A DNA stretch of 64,000 nt, taken from Paenibacillus caseinilyticus. GTDB lineage: Bacteria > Bacillota > Bacilli > Paenibacillales > NBRC-103111. Location of the stretch: NCBI RefSeq assembly GCF_027533645.1, contig NZ_JAQAGY010000029.1:1-64000 (forward strand). The letters run 5' to 3'. Position 1 is the stretch's first letter, and every line of letters starts with the position of its first letter. A program made the translations under genes and the position numbers. Shown one piece after another: positions 9,201-18,118 of the stretch. The notes below the pieces were generated by a model. That model did no database searches, was not told the DNA's origin, and worked only from the letters and a program-made list of their open reading frames with translations.

Positions 9201-9406
9201 ATGATATAATTCATTGCCTGCTGCTGGGAATAGATGCGCTGGGTCAGCACGAAGGTGGAAATTCCGAGGCAAATGAGGACTGCTGCAAATCCGGCGGCGA
9301 TTTTGACTCGGATGCTGGATCGGATGAAAGAGGGCAACGGCTTCACTTCTCCTCTGTTGATGGCTTCATCTTCCAATATTGTACCCGGCTGGTCTTTAAC
9401 CTTCAA
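6224..9406 (-). CDS. Hybrid sensor histidine kinase (CHASE3-HAMP-GAF-HisKA-HATPase-REC-REC)
   Basis: A 1,060-residue membrane kinase. Order: TM at about 34-54; CHASE3-like extracytoplasmic domain at about 60-200 with the ETGQRGYLLTG signature; TM at about 211-233; HAMP at 235-288; GAF at about 300-445; Glu/Gln-rich coiled coil at 455-515; HisKA with phospho-acceptor His530 in MSHELRTP; HATPase with N box (about 645-652), DTGIGIP and GGTGLGL; two receiver domains. The second receiver (about 938-1056) is canonical, with the LVEDD acidic pair, Asp989 and Lys1041. The first (about 790-900) has Asn where the phosphoryl Asp is expected (VNLD, about 839) and looks like a pseudoreceiver. No partner regulator or output gene is adjacent, so the target is unknown. 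Confidence 0.9.
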   Translation of the reverse strand: MKVKDQPGTILEDEAINRGEVKPLPSFIRSSIRVKIAAGFAAVLICLGISTFVLTQRIYSQQQAMNYIISHDMEIYEKAYAIEKSILDMETGQRGYLLTGDSAYLEPYRSGKSQWIRDYLELRRLAADQSEQLQLLEQIRTSIEHWIETAGEPAIALKESNRSAELEQLFADDPGKKEVDHLRSLLAEFRETEKKQTDMRTADLAKGHVMLKAELYLLLFAAILIALLVLLMLSRSIVHTLELVTGTIRRIADGQDHLTTRIDVRTHDEIFELAEATNALLSYVEQDNWLKTCTADMAALYQGNVHVRDFAQETLNWLAKQVGAAYGAFYIRDEGAYPLKFVRTAAYAELGEAHFNAAFRPGEGLAGQAAAEQRMMVFDQLPHGYLRAGSGLGEAQPRSLIVFPVSFEGHTQAVIELASFGPFEKRHTELLRRICETLGIALHSVLGRMEVERLYQESQVLTEELQTQTEELQAQSEELHSQHEELIYSNDALRQSEERLQWQKLTLEKQTEELAAISKYKSEFLANMSHELRTPLNSMLILSQLLAENKDGNLTAKQAEFAHTIHSSGGDLLRLIDEILDLSKVEAGRMKIEPNVLPLRSWLTWVERSFEPLAEKKGLLFHMALHPDVPEEIYTDSHRLQQILRNFLSNAFKFTSKGSVALRIDRNHAVLRSADGTPLPAVAFSVIDTGIGIPQDKLDLIFEAFQQADGTTSRRYGGTGLGLTISRELARLLGGSIRVESSAGAGSRFTLYLPERFEESAITDTASPRGEAAAAAEAKPLSTLQILSKRLMIVEKDVLRRAELLELIGRGEVSILAAASAGEAVRALEESRYDGLIVNLDTAGRQLPELLGWVDGLRSTQTTPFVLYTDRALSALEEDLLRSYTDRLMRIDKEFEQRLLAETRLMLSKPREEKGARSGAYAETIAAPELPDLTFEGKQVLLVEDDIRNVFALSNILEKYGVGVIFAENGKEALDMLERNPDIDLVLMDIMMPEMDGLQTIRSIRALPLFRRLPIIALSAKVMREDRERCLDAGASDYLSKPVDVPKLIAMLQTWLTPDA

Positions 9407-9453
9407 TGTTTATATGGATAGACGTCTTTTTTCGGCTTTAGTGCACAAAAGGA

Positions 9454-9482
9454 TTACATGACAAGGAACCTTGTGATAAAAT
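9454..9482 (+). promoter_or_regulatory. SigA-type promoter for ppc
   Basis: TTACAT (9454-9459) and TAAAAT (9477-9482) are separated by 17 nt, with an extended -10 TG at 9474-9475. It lies 39 nt ahead of the ppc start codon. Confidence 0.55.
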
Positions 9483-9521
9483 AGTCGATATGACCTTGCT
9501 TTGTCAGGATGGAGGAGAACC

Positions 9522-12311
9522 ATGTCGGATTCAGTCAGTTTAGTTCACAAGAACACGTCCAACAATCTGCTTCGCCGGGATGTCCGGTTTTTGGGGCACA
9601 TTTTGGGTGAAGTGTTGGTTCATCAGGGAGGCAACGCGCTTTTTACCGTCGTAGAGAAAATCAGAGAGATGAGTAAAACGCTTCGTGCCGACTACACGCC
9701 GGAAATGTATGCGGAGCTGAAGGAGACGGTGACGGGACTTGCGCCGGAAATCCGCCACCAGGTGATCCGGGCTTTTGCCGTGTACTTCCAGCTCATCAAC
9801 ATTGCCGAACAGAATCACCGGATCCGCCGTAAGCGCGACTACGAACGGACGGCGGGCGAGAATGTACAGCCGGGCTCGATCGAGGATTCCGTGCGCGAAC
9901 TGAAAACGCTGGGGATTTCTTCGGCGGAGGTGCAGGAGATGATCCAAGGGATCTCTCTCGAACTCGTGATGACGGCTCACCCGACCGAGGCTACGCGCCG
10001 TGCAGTACTGGACATTCATCAGCGCATCGCGGGTGATGTCATGGAGCTGGACAATCCGAACCTGACCTTCAGGGAGCGGGAACAGCTTCGAGAGAAGCTC
10101 TTGGGCGAAGTCATCACGCTCTGGCAGACCGATGAGCTGCGGGACCGCAAGCCGACCGTCATCGACGAGGTCCGCAACGGGCTGTACTACTTCGATGAAA
10201 CGCTGTTCGATGTGCTGCCTCAAGTCTATCAAGAGCTCGAGCGCTGTCTGGACAAGTATTACCCGGAAGAGGACTGGCACGTGCCGACCTTCCTGAAATT
10301 CGGCTCCTGGATCGGTGGAGACCGCGACGGAAACCCTTCGGTAAAGGCCACCGTTACATGGGAGACCCTTACGATGCACCGCAAGCTTGCCCTGGAGAAG
10401 TACGCAGAGGAGCTCACCGCACTTGTCGAACATATGAGCTTCAGCCGAGGCATTGTCGAAGTGACCGAAGAACTGCTCGAATCTATCGAGACCGACCGCC
10501 GCGAGATCGAGATTTCGTCGGATAACGAATGGCGCAACCTGAAAGAACCTTACCGTGTCAAAGTGAAATATATGATCGAGCGTATCCGCAATACGGGGAA
10601 CCCGAATGTGGCCGCGAAGCGCAAATACAGCAATCCGGACGAATTCCGTGCCGACCTGCAGATTATCGAGCGGAGCCTGCGCAACCACTACGCGGATTTC
10701 ATTGCCGATACGTACGTGGAGAAGCTGGTTCGCCAGGTGGAGCTGTTCGGTTTCCACCTCGCAGCACTGGATGTGCGGCAGCACAGCAAGGAACATGAAG
10801 CGGCGATGACCGAGATTCTTGCCAAAATGAGCATCTGCGAGAATTACGCGAACCTGCCGGAGAACGATAAGATTGAGCTGCTCACCGGGATTCTGAATGA
10901 TCCGCGGCCGATTACCTCGCCTTATCTCCGGTACAGCGAGTCGACGCAGGAGTGCCTTGACGTATACCGCGTGATTCAGAAGGCCCAGGCGGAATTCGGA
11001 CGCAGCTGCATCTCCAGCTATCTGATCTCGATGACGCAGGGCGCAAGCGATCTGCTCGAGGTGCTGGTATTCGGAAAAGAAGCGGGATTGTACGTCCACG
11101 AGAACGACGGCTCCGTGACATGTACGCTGCAGTCCGTGCCGCTGTTCGAGACGATCGATGATCTGCATGCGGCACCGGAGATCATGTCGACGCTCTTCCA
11201 AATCCCGGCCTACCGGAACTCGCTCGTATCGACGAATCACCTGCAGGAAATCATGCTGGGGTATTCCGACAGCAACAAAGACGGCGGCGTCATCACCGCC
11301 AACTGGGAGCTGCGGGTAGCCCTGCGCGGCATTACGGCGGCGGCGAAACCATTCGACGTCAAGCTGAAGTTCTTCCATGGCCGCGGCGGAGCGCTGGGGC
11401 GCGGCGGCATGCCGCTCAACCGCAGCATTCTGGCCCAGCCGGCTGATACCGTGGGCGGGGGCATCAAGATCACGGAGCAGGGGGAAGTATTGTCTTCCCG
11501 CTACTCGATGAAGGGGATTGCTTACCGCTCCCTGGAGCAGGCAACCTCGGCTCTGATCACAAGCGCCCTTCAGGCGCGCAACCCGCAAACGGATGCTTCC
11601 GAGCCGGAGTGGGAGTCGATCATGCGCGGCATCTCAGAACAGGCACAGACGAAGTATCAGGATCTGATCTTCCGGGACGAAGACTTCCTGACGTTCTTCA
11701 AGGAGTCCACGCCGCTGCCTGAGATCGGTGAGCTTAATATCGGTTCCCGTCCTTCCAAGCGGAAGAACAGCGACCGTTTTGAGGATCTCCGTGCGATTCC
11801 ATGGGTATTCGCCTGGACGCAGAGCCGTTATCTGCTGCCGGCTTGGTATGCAGCCGGTCACGGGCTTCACAGCTTCTACGGCGGTAAACAGGAGAATCTG
11901 GCGAAGATGCAGGAGATGTACCAGAACTGGTCGTTCTTCCGCTCCTTGATCGATAATCTGCAGATGGCGCTGGCCAAAGCGGATCTTATCATTGCCAAGG
12001 AGTATGGAAGCATGATCCAGGATCAAAGCATCGCCGATCGGATCTTCGGCTTGATTCAAGAGGAATACGGCCGTACATCGGATCTCATACTGAGCATTAC
12101 CGGGCAGCAGGAGATTCTGGATAACGTTCCGGTGATTCAGGAGTCGATCCGGCTGCGTAACCCTTATGTCGATCCGCTGAGCTACATGCAGGTGGGCCTG
12201 CTCTCCGAGCTGCGCGCGCTGCGTGATCAAGGCGATGAAGATGCGCTCCTGCAGCGCGAAGTGCTGCTCACGATCAACGGCATTGCCGCAGGGCTTCGGA
12301 ATACGGGCTGA
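9522..12311 (+). CDS. ppc: Phosphoenolpyruvate carboxylase
   Basis: Carboxylates PEP with bicarbonate to oxaloacetate, an anaplerotic feed of the TCA cycle in the cytosol. The 929-residue length fits bacterial PEPC. Catalytic His153 sits in VMTAHPTEATRR; GYSDSNKDGG (about 575) and FHGRGGALGRGG (about 615) are the other signature sites; the protein ends in the conserved RNTG. The ATG was chosen because GGAGGAG lies 5 nt upstream; a TTG 21 nt earlier would overlap that site. It is monocistronic, with its own promoter and terminator, and diverges from the hybrid kinase gene. Confidence 0.97.
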   Translation: MSDSVSLVHKNTSNNLLRRDVRFLGHILGEVLVHQGGNALFTVVEKIREMSKTLRADYTPEMYAELKETVTGLAPEIRHQVIRAFAVYFQLINIAEQNHRIRRKRDYERTAGENVQPGSIEDSVRELKTLGISSAEVQEMIQGISLELVMTAHPTEATRRAVLDIHQRIAGDVMELDNPNLTFREREQLREKLLGEVITLWQTDELRDRKPTVIDEVRNGLYYFDETLFDVLPQVYQELERCLDKYYPEEDWHVPTFLKFGSWIGGDRDGNPSVKATVTWETLTMHRKLALEKYAEELTALVEHMSFSRGIVEVTEELLESIETDRREIEISSDNEWRNLKEPYRVKVKYMIERIRNTGNPNVAAKRKYSNPDEFRADLQIIERSLRNHYADFIADTYVEKLVRQVELFGFHLAALDVRQHSKEHEAAMTEILAKMSICENYANLPENDKIELLTGILNDPRPITSPYLRYSESTQECLDVYRVIQKAQAEFGRSCISSYLISMTQGASDLLEVLVFGKEAGLYVHENDGSVTCTLQSVPLFETIDDLHAAPEIMSTLFQIPAYRNSLVSTNHLQEIMLGYSDSNKDGGVITANWELRVALRGITAAAKPFDVKLKFFHGRGGALGRGGMPLNRSILAQPADTVGGGIKITEQGEVLSSRYSMKGIAYRSLEQATSALITSALQARNPQTDASEPEWESIMRGISEQAQTKYQDLIFRDEDFLTFFKESTPLPEIGELNIGSRPSKRKNSDRFEDLRAIPWVFAWTQSRYLLPAWYAAGHGLHSFYGGKQENLAKMQEMYQNWSFFRSLIDNLQMALAKADLIIAKEYGSMIQDQSIADRIFGLIQEEYGRTSDLILSITGQQEILDNVPVIQESIRLRNPYVDPLSYMQVGLLSELRALRDQGDEDALLQREVLLTINGIAAGLRNTG

Positions 12312-12396
12312 TGCTTGAGGCTTCGCCTGCGCTAAGAAGAAACTGATTTTCACGATAGCTGTAACGTTTCTCTGCCTGGTCAGAAAACGTCACGGG

Positions 12397-12432
12397 AGGA
12401 CCTGACGAGGATCGTCAGGTCCTTTGTGTTGT
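12397..12432 (+). terminator. Terminator of ppc
   Basis: 12-bp perfect hairpin (12397-12408 with 12412-12423) with a 3-nt loop, followed by TTGTGTTGT. Confidence 0.85.
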
Positions 12433-12887
12433 ATCGCTGACCCTAAGTAGGAGAGGGCATTGGTTTACGGAGGGCCCGGCCCGCTTCTCAGCTCTGCGAA
12501 ACCAACTGCGGGGAGCCAACGTAAAAAGAAAAGTCGGCTCTAGGACGATGAAGACCCGTTTCTCTGCCAGGGGGGAACCCGGAGGGGGCGGCGAAGTAGG
12601 AGGAAGGCCGGCAGACACATTGGCTTCTCCTGGGAGAAGCGCAGCCGCGGGCTGAGGCTTCACGCTGCTTGCGGAACCTGAAGTACGCAGGCAGAGGCTT
12701 GGCGTGTCCAAGCGTTGCTGCATCGCACATTCTCTTACGCGAGGCTGTACACGGAGGGCCGAGGTTTGGTATGCTTTGCATAATAACAGGGAGGTCTTCA
12801 TGCAGAAGACACCGTCCTGTACAATCCGGGCCGGTTGTGCCTTGCAATGGAGGCCAAGAGGCGGACCCGGAGGTTGGAGGTAGGCTG
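12433..12887 (+). other. Intergenic region upstream of sigW
   Basis: About 450 nt without a credible gene. Open frames here lack ribosome sites and resemble no known family. A weak SigW-like pattern CGAAAC (12497-12502) with CGTA (12520-12523) has a 17-nt spacer, 1 nt longer than the usual 16, so a sigW promoter here is only a possibility. Confidence 0.3.
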
Positions 12888-13454
12888 GTGAATGAAATGG
12901 ACACCCGGCTCGCGAAGCTGGCACGCGGCGGAGACCGTGCGGCGTTTGCCGAGCTTGTGGAGCTGTACAAGGATAAAATTTATCATCTGGCATACCGGAT
13001 GCTGCGAAGCAGTCATGAGGCCGAGGAGATTGTCCAGGAGACTTTTCTGCGGGTATATATGAACTTGGACCGGTATGACGAGACGCAGAAGTTCTCGACA
13101 TGGATCTACCGGATCGGGACGAATCTGTGCATCGATCGGCTTCGGAAACGGAAGGTGAACTATTCGCTGGATGCGGAGATGGGAGATGGGGAAGGCAGCG
13201 ATTGGTATTCCACGCTCGCAAGCCAGGACCCTTCACCGGACAGCCAGGTGCTTCTTTCGGAGACCCAGATGCAGATCCGCGAATCGATCGAAACACTGCC
13301 GGAGAAATATAAAGCGATCGTGATTCTGAGGTATCTGCAGGACTTGTCCCTGCAGGAGATCAGCGATGTGCTGTCGATGCCGGTAACTACGATCAAAACC
13401 CGGCTGCACCGCGGCAGGGAATTCTTGCGTAAGAAACTGGAAAAAATTCTATGA
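12888..13454 (+). CDS. sigW: ECF RNA polymerase sigma factor SigW
   Basis: A 188-residue extracytoplasmic-function sigma factor. Region 2 (about 20-90) includes DKIYHLAYRML and the FLRVYMNLDRYD / FSTWIYRIGTNLCIDRLRKRK stretch; region 4 (about 125-185) has the helix-turn-helix LSLQEISDVLSMPVTTIKTR. Sequence and the downstream ZAS anti-sigma gene match Bacillus SigW, which runs the response to cell-envelope stress and antimicrobial peptides. GTG at 12888 is chosen because GGAGG lies 7 nt upstream; an ATG 9 nt later is the alternative. The anti-sigma gene follows after about 90 nt. Confidence 0.9.
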   Translation: MNEMDTRLAKLARGGDRAAFAELVELYKDKIYHLAYRMLRSSHEAEEIVQETFLRVYMNLDRYDETQKFSTWIYRIGTNLCIDRLRKRKVNYSLDAEMGDGEGSDWYSTLASQDPSPDSQVLLSETQMQIRESIETLPEKYKAIVILRYLQDLSLQEISDVLSMPVTTIKTRLHRGREFLRKKLEKIL

Positions 13455-13473
13455 TAAACCGCCGGCAAGTTTT

Positions 13474-13500
13474 TGAAACATGTTGTGAGCCACTACGTAT
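13474..13500 (+). promoter_or_regulatory. SigW-type promoter in front of rsiW
   Basis: TGAAAC (13474-13479), exactly 16 nt, then CGTA (13496-13499): an exact match to the known SigW consensus. It sits in the sigW-rsiW gap and would start a transcript near 13506, about 40 nt ahead of the rsiW start codon. Confidence 0.75.
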
Positions 13501-13546
13501 TGTATAGCACATTCCGATTATGGACAGAAGAAAGGAGCGGCTCAAG

Positions 13547-14140
13547 ATGAATTGCAACGAAGCCCTCCCACTGCTGCATGAATATATGGACGGGGGACTA
13601 CAGGGGAGCGAAGCGGTGGTGCTGAAGGAGCATTTGCTCGGATGCACCGATTGTAGAAGGCGCCTGCAGGAGTACGAGAAAGTGGAAGCTCTTGTGGCAT
13701 CCTGGCCCCACCCTCCCGTGCCGGACGGTCTCACCGAGCGAATCATGGATGCACTGCCTCCGGCCAAACGCCAGAATCGTGGTTATCGCTGGATTCGCAA
13801 ACATCCGGCAGCTTCCGTAGCTGCGGTGTTTTTTGCTGTGATGCTGTCTTCTTTCATGACCGCGTGGGATAACGACCAGGATCTCATCGTCAAAGGGACG
13901 GATCTGGAATCCGTCGTGATTCAAGGCCACACCGTTCACGTGCCGGCCGGCAAGAAAGTGAGCGGCGATCTCACCGTGGAAGGGGGAATCGTTCAAGTGG
14001 ACGGCGATGTGGAAGGCAATGTCGTGGTCATCGACGGTTCCGTGATTCAGGCTTCCACCGCCCACATCTCCGGACAGGTGAAGCAGATCGACGAAGCTTT
14101 CAGCTGGATGTGGTATAAGATGAACCAGTGGTTCGAGTAG
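13547..14140 (+). CDS. rsiW: Anti-sigma-W factor RsiW (ZAS family membrane protein)
   Basis: A 197-residue type II membrane protein. The cytoplasmic N-terminus carries the zinc anti-sigma motif His29-x3-Cys33-x2-Cys36 (HLLGCTDC). One TM segment follows (about 84-104), then an extracytoplasmic domain with repeated hydrophobic strands (bactofilin-like beta pattern, about 115-180). RsiW holds SigW at the membrane and is cut by PrsW/RasP-type proteases on envelope stress; those genes are not in this window. ATG at 13547 has AAAGGAG 9 nt upstream; an earlier ATG at 13520 lacks a ribosome site. The gene has its own SigW promoter. Confidence 0.88.
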   Translation: MNCNEALPLLHEYMDGGLQGSEAVVLKEHLLGCTDCRRRLQEYEKVEALVASWPHPPVPDGLTERIMDALPPAKRQNRGYRWIRKHPAASVAAVFFAVMLSSFMTAWDNDQDLIVKGTDLESVVIQGHTVHVPAGKKVSGDLTVEGGIVQVDGDVEGNVVVIDGSVIQASTAHISGQVKQIDEAFSWMWYKMNQWFE

Positions 14141-14182
14141 GTCTCGCAGTCCCCTAAATCCGCCAAGCTTTGAAATTTCCAA

Positions 14183-14221
14183 AAATCCTCCCCAAACCGT
14201 CTTGGAAGGGGAGGGTTTTTT
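14183..14221 (+). terminator. Terminator of sigW-rsiW
   Basis: CCTCCCC/GGGGAGG stem (14187-14193 with 14208-14214) followed by a T6 run. Confidence 0.9.
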
Positions 14222-14305
14222 GCTGTAAATATGGTATGATTTAAAAAGAGTACATACTACACTAGAGACAAACATCACCGCGGCAGGGACTTGGGGGCAC
14301 TCGCG

Positions 14306-15124
14306 ATGGATTGGATTACCGATTGGATTACAGAGATCCGGATCAAGGATATTATCGATATATTGATTGTCAGCTATGTCATCTATAAGCTTATTCTGGT
14401 CGTCCGGGGAACGCGGGCGATCCAGCTGCTGAAGGGCATACTCGTGGTCGTTGTGACCTGGGCGCTCTCTTCTTGGTTCAAGCTCAACACGCTGCAGTGG
14501 ATGATGAACCAGATGTTCACGTTCGGGCTTGTCGGCGTATTCATCATCTTCCAGCCGGAACTGCGCAGGGCATTGGAGCAGCTGGGCCGGGGGACGCTGT
14601 TCTCGCGGACTAACTCCGAAGAGGACCAGGATGTGAACCGCCGTATCAATGAGGTGCTGAAGGCCGTGAACTACATGGGACAGCGAAAGATCGGGGCACT
14701 CATCGTTTTTGAGCGGGAGACCGGGCTCAACGACTATGTAGAATCGGGCATCGGCATGGAATCGAAGATATCGTCGGAACTGCTCATCAACATTTTCGTC
14801 CCGAACACGCCGCTGCACGATGGAGCCGTCATTATTCGGGGAGGGCAGCTCATGGCTGCCGGATGTTATCTGCCCCTGTCGGAGAATCCATTCATCTCCA
14901 AGGAGCTGGGGACCAGACACCGCGCCGCGATCGGCATGACGGAAGTATCTGATGCCATGTCCGTCATCGTCTCGGAAGAAACGGGACAAGTCTCGCTTGC
15001 GATGAACGGGCATGTCCTGAGGGATATCAAAGAAGACGCGCTCCTGGCGAAGCTCTTCGAAGAACTCAAACCAAAGACGAAAGAAAAAAACAGCAGCCCC
15101 CTGTGGAAATGGAGGCGGCGGTAA
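14306..15124 (+). CDS. cdaA: Diadenylate cyclase CdaA
   Basis: Makes cyclic di-AMP from two ATP. The 272 residues are almost identical in length to Bacillus CdaA. Three TM helices occupy about 15-95; the DAC domain (about 110-250) carries the DGA motif (172-174) and RHR motif (204-206), both intact. The ATG at 14306 is preferred over a TTG 15 nt earlier because the protein then starts like its homologues; the ribosome site (GGGGG) is weak for either. It is followed by cdaR after 3 nt and then glmM, the standard cdaA-cdaR-glmM order, where CdaR and GlmM modulate the cyclase. Confidence 0.95.
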   Translation: MDWITDWITEIRIKDIIDILIVSYVIYKLILVVRGTRAIQLLKGILVVVVTWALSSWFKLNTLQWMMNQMFTFGLVGVFIIFQPELRRALEQLGRGTLFSRTNSEEDQDVNRRINEVLKAVNYMGQRKIGALIVFERETGLNDYVESGIGMESKISSELLINIFVPNTPLHDGAVIIRGGQLMAAGCYLPLSENPFISKELGTRHRAAIGMTEVSDAMSVIVSEETGQVSLAMNGHVLRDIKEDALLAKLFEELKPKTKEKNSSPLWKWRRR

Positions 15125-15127
15125 CTT

Positions 15128-16600
15128 ATGGATCAATGGCTGCGCAATACTAATGTCGTGAAAGTCATCGCCCTGGTCATTGGAATTCTGCTGTGGGCGG
15201 TTGTCCGCTCCTCGGATGCCGGCACGGTCTCCGGCACATCCGGCAGTGCGATTGGGGAAGAGAATATCGGGAATGTGGCGGTTACGCCAAAATATGACAA
15301 AGATAAATTCTATGTGGAACTGCTCGAGCCCGAACGGGTGACCGTGACCCTCTCCGGCCGGGATTCCGTCGTCAAGAAGGTTATGTCTTCCGGCGGTTAC
15401 TCGGTCGAGGTAGACCTTACCCAGGTCGGCAAAGGAGAGTATACGCTGCCTCTCACGCCCGTCGGATTTCCCGCGAACGTATCGGTTAAGGTGACGCCCG
15501 CTACCGTAAAGGTGGGTGTCGACGAGAAGCGTAACAAATCGATGCCGGTGACGGTCAATGTGACGGGCATCCCGGGCGTCGGTCTGAAGGCAGGACAACC
15601 GGTAGCGAGGCCGGCCCAAGTGACGGTGTCGGTACCAAGCCGGTTCTATGATCAAGTCGAATCGGTGCGTACGGATGTCAGCGTGGAGAAGGCGACATCG
15701 CCGGTATCCGACCGTAAAGCGGTATTGGCCGCTTACGACAAGAACGGCAAGAAGATCGAGACGGCGACCATCTCTCCGAATGTCGTGGACGTGGAAGTGC
15801 CGATAACGAGTCCGTTCACGATGGTGCCCCTGCAGGTGAAGCTGGTGGGTGAGCCGCCGGCAGGCTATGCCGTAGCCTCCATTCGTCAAAGCGCCGACAA
15901 GGTAACGGTATACGGACCTCAGAATGTGCTGGATAAGCTGGAATTCTACGAAGGACCTCAAGTGCAGCTCAATGACTTGAAGGAAGATACGGAGTTTACC
16001 TTGGGCATCCCGCCCAAGGAGAATGTGAATCAGCTCGATCCCGACAAAGTGGTAGTCCATGTGTCGATTGTGCCTTCCGTCACGAAGACATTGGAAGATA
16101 TCAAACTGTCGATCATCGGACAGAACGATATTTTTAACACCAAGGTTGTCCGTCCGGCAGGCGGCGTCGTCGATCTGAAGGTGGAGGGCGCTCCAATCCT
16201 CGTCGATAAATTAAAGCCGCAGGATGTTCAGGCGATTCTGGATGTAAGCAATCTGCCGCCGGGAACGCATGAAGTGCCCGTGACTTGGAATTTGCCGACC
16301 TTCGTGAAGAAGAGCACCGGCCAGGAGTTCAAGATGGCGGTGGAGATTACCGCGAAGACGGCGGCTCCTTCGGTTCCGCAGACCCAGACACCGGCCAAAG
16401 AGGAGCCGGCGGCTACGCCGCAGGCGAGCGCTCCCGAAGCCGGAACGCCTCAGCCGAATCCGGCGGCGCCGGCACCCGCGGACCAGGCGGCAGAGCCTTC
16501 CGTACCTGCTTCGTCGTCAGAAGCAACGCCGGCCGCCCCATCGGGGGAATCGGTGCCGGACCAGGAACAGACACCACCCGTAGGACCTCCTTCCCCTTAA
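15128..16600 (+). CDS. cdaR: CdaA regulator CdaR (YbbR-domain protein)
   Basis: A 490-residue protein with one N-terminal membrane anchor (about 10-28) and four extracytoplasmic YbbR-type beta domains (about 45-410), each with the VTLSG / VTVNVTG / VKLVGEPPAGY style of strand. The last 75 residues are an Ala/Pro/Glu-rich low-complexity tail (about 418-490) that could reach into the wall. CdaR binds CdaA in the membrane and tunes c-di-AMP production. It starts 3 nt after cdaA stops, so the two are translationally coupled. The ribosome site lies inside the end of cdaA. Confidence 0.92.
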   Translation: MDQWLRNTNVVKVIALVIGILLWAVVRSSDAGTVSGTSGSAIGEENIGNVAVTPKYDKDKFYVELLEPERVTVTLSGRDSVVKKVMSSGGYSVEVDLTQVGKGEYTLPLTPVGFPANVSVKVTPATVKVGVDEKRNKSMPVTVNVTGIPGVGLKAGQPVARPAQVTVSVPSRFYDQVESVRTDVSVEKATSPVSDRKAVLAAYDKNGKKIETATISPNVVDVEVPITSPFTMVPLQVKLVGEPPAGYAVASIRQSADKVTVYGPQNVLDKLEFYEGPQVQLNDLKEDTEFTLGIPPKENVNQLDPDKVVVHVSIVPSVTKTLEDIKLSIIGQNDIFNTKVVRPAGGVVDLKVEGAPILVDKLKPQDVQAILDVSNLPPGTHEVPVTWNLPTFVKKSTGQEFKMAVEITAKTAAPSVPQTQTPAKEEPAATPQASAPEAGTPQPNPAAPAPADQAAEPSVPASSSEATPAAPSGESVPDQEQTPPVGPPSP

Positions 16601-16764
16601 TGGGGGAGGGGTCCAATAGTTGGATTTGACCGGCTGTAAGGAATCCGTAATAATGAGAATAGTTTGTTACATAACTTGGGATGCCGGATAGACCGGCGGC
16701 ATACAGTGAAAGTAAGCAAAGATGATCCATTCGTAATGGTCAGCAGAGGAGAGACAACAGAACT

Positions 16765-18105
16765 ATGGGGAAATATTTTGGAACGGATGGGGTCCGTGGG
16801 GTAGCCAATCAGGGACTCACTCCGGAGCTTGCGTATCAAATCGGCCGCTGCGGCGGCTATGTCTTGGCAGGTCAGGTGGAGAAGCCGGTGGTCGTGATCG
16901 GCCAAGATACCCGGATCTCCGGTCCCATGCTGGAAGCATCGCTTGTAGCGGGACTCTTGTCGATCGGCGCCAACGTGATCCGACTGGGGGTTATTTCGAC
17001 ACCGGGCGTTGCTTATTTGACGCGGCTCTTGAAGGCGGATGCAGGAGTAATGATCTCGGCATCGCATAATCCCGTTGAAGATAACGGCATTAAGTTCTTT
17101 GGGGCGGACGGGTATAAGCTCACGGATGAGACCGAGTTCGAAATCGAGAGGCTGATGGATGCCGAGACGGATGAACTGCCGCGGCCTGTTGGCGGAGAGA
17201 TCGGCACCGTAACGATCAATGAAGAGGCCAAGTTCTTATACATGGACTATATCCAGTCGACGGTGAAGTCTTCCTTCAAGGGCTTCCGTGTGGCGCTCGA
17301 CTGTGCCAACGGCGCCGCTTATGAGCTCGCTCCCAAAGTGTTCGAAGCGCTCGGGGCGGAAGTCATCACGATCGGTGCAGAGCCTAACGGCCGCAACATC
17401 AATGACCACTGCGGATCTACCCATCCGGAGAAGCTGCAGAAGCTCGTTGTGGAGAGCGGCGCTCATATTGGTCTGGCTTTCGACGGAGATGCGGACCGGT
17501 TGATTGCTATCGATGAGAAGGGCGAAGAGATCGATGGGGATTATCTTCTCAGTATCTGCGGCCATGCGTTGAACCAAGCGGGCAAGCTTCGTGAAAGTAC
17601 GATCGTCACGACGGTGATGAGCAATATCGGTTTCTTCAAGGGCATTGAAGCTGTGGGACTGAAAGCAGCCAAGACGGCCGTCGGCGACCGTTATGTTATG
17701 GAAGAAATGCGCCGCGGCGGATACAACCTGGGTGGAGAGCAGTCGGGTCATGTCATCTTCCTCGACTACAATACGACGGGCGACGGGATTCTGACGGCCC
17801 TGCAGGTCATGGATACGCTGGTGCAGTCGGGCCAAAGTCTCAGTGAGCTCAAAGGGATTATGCGCAAATATCCTCAAACACTTGTCAATGTCCGGGTAGC
17901 GGATAAGAGCAAGTTGAACAATAACGCAGCCGTAGAGGCAGCCATTCGTTCAGTGGAAGACGAGCTTGGCGACAACGGCCGGGTCTTGGTCCGTCCGTCG
18001 GGTACGGAGTCCCTGATCCGTGTCATGGCTGAAGGGCCGGATGCGGCACAGGTAGAAGCTTACGTCAAGACGATCGCCGACGTCATCGAGCGTGAGCTCG
18101 TATAA
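16765..18105 (+). CDS. glmM: Phosphoglucosamine mutase GlmM
   Basis: Converts glucosamine-6-phosphate to glucosamine-1-phosphate for UDP-GlcNAc and peptidoglycan synthesis. The 446-residue length is typical. Phosphoserine loop [14 protein letters not shown] with active Ser at about 100; metal-binding DGDADR at about 240; sugar loop GGEQSGH at about 325; phosphate loop RPSGTES at about 412. GGAGAG precedes the ATG. In other Bacillota, GlmM also binds and inhibits CdaA, which fits its place directly after cdaAR. The 164-nt gap to cdaR contains no obvious terminator. Confidence 0.96.
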   Translation: MGKYFGTDGVRGVANQGLTPELAYQIGRCGGYVLAGQVEKPVVVIGQDTRISGPMLEASLVAGLLSIGANVIRLGVISTPGVAYLTRLLKADAGVMISASHNPVEDNGIKFFGADGYKLTDETEFEIERLMDAETDELPRPVGGEIGTVTINEEAKFLYMDYIQSTVKSSFKGFRVALDCANGAAYELAPKVFEALGAEVITIGAEPNGRNINDHCGSTHPEKLQKLVVESGAHIGLAFDGDADRLIAIDEKGEEIDGDYLLSICGHALNQAGKLRESTIVTTVMSNIGFFKGIEAVGLKAAKTAVGDRYVMEEMRRGGYNLGGEQSGHVIFLDYNTTGDGILTALQVMDTLVQSGQSLSELKGIMRKYPQTLVNVRVADKSKLNNNAAVEAAIRSVEDELGDNGRVLVRPSGTESLIRVMAEGPDAAQVEAYVKTIADVIERELV

Positions 18106-18118
18106 GCGAGCAAGAAGG

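Noticed and set aside
9540-11588. 682-codon open frame antisense to ppc
   Set aside because: It lies wholly inside a certain gene on the other strand, has no ribosome site and arises from the third-codon GC bias of ppc.
12497-12523. SigW-like promoter upstream of sigW
   Set aside because: The -35 is CGAAAC rather than TGAAAC and the spacer is 17 rather than 16 nt; kept only as a remark.
12415-13296. 293-codon minus-strand frame over sigW
   Set aside because: It is antisense to sigW, with Pro/Ser/Arg-rich composition and no start signals.
13598-16060. 820-codon open frame antisense to rsiW, cdaA and cdaR
   Set aside because: It spans three certain genes and two intergenic signals and resembles no protein.
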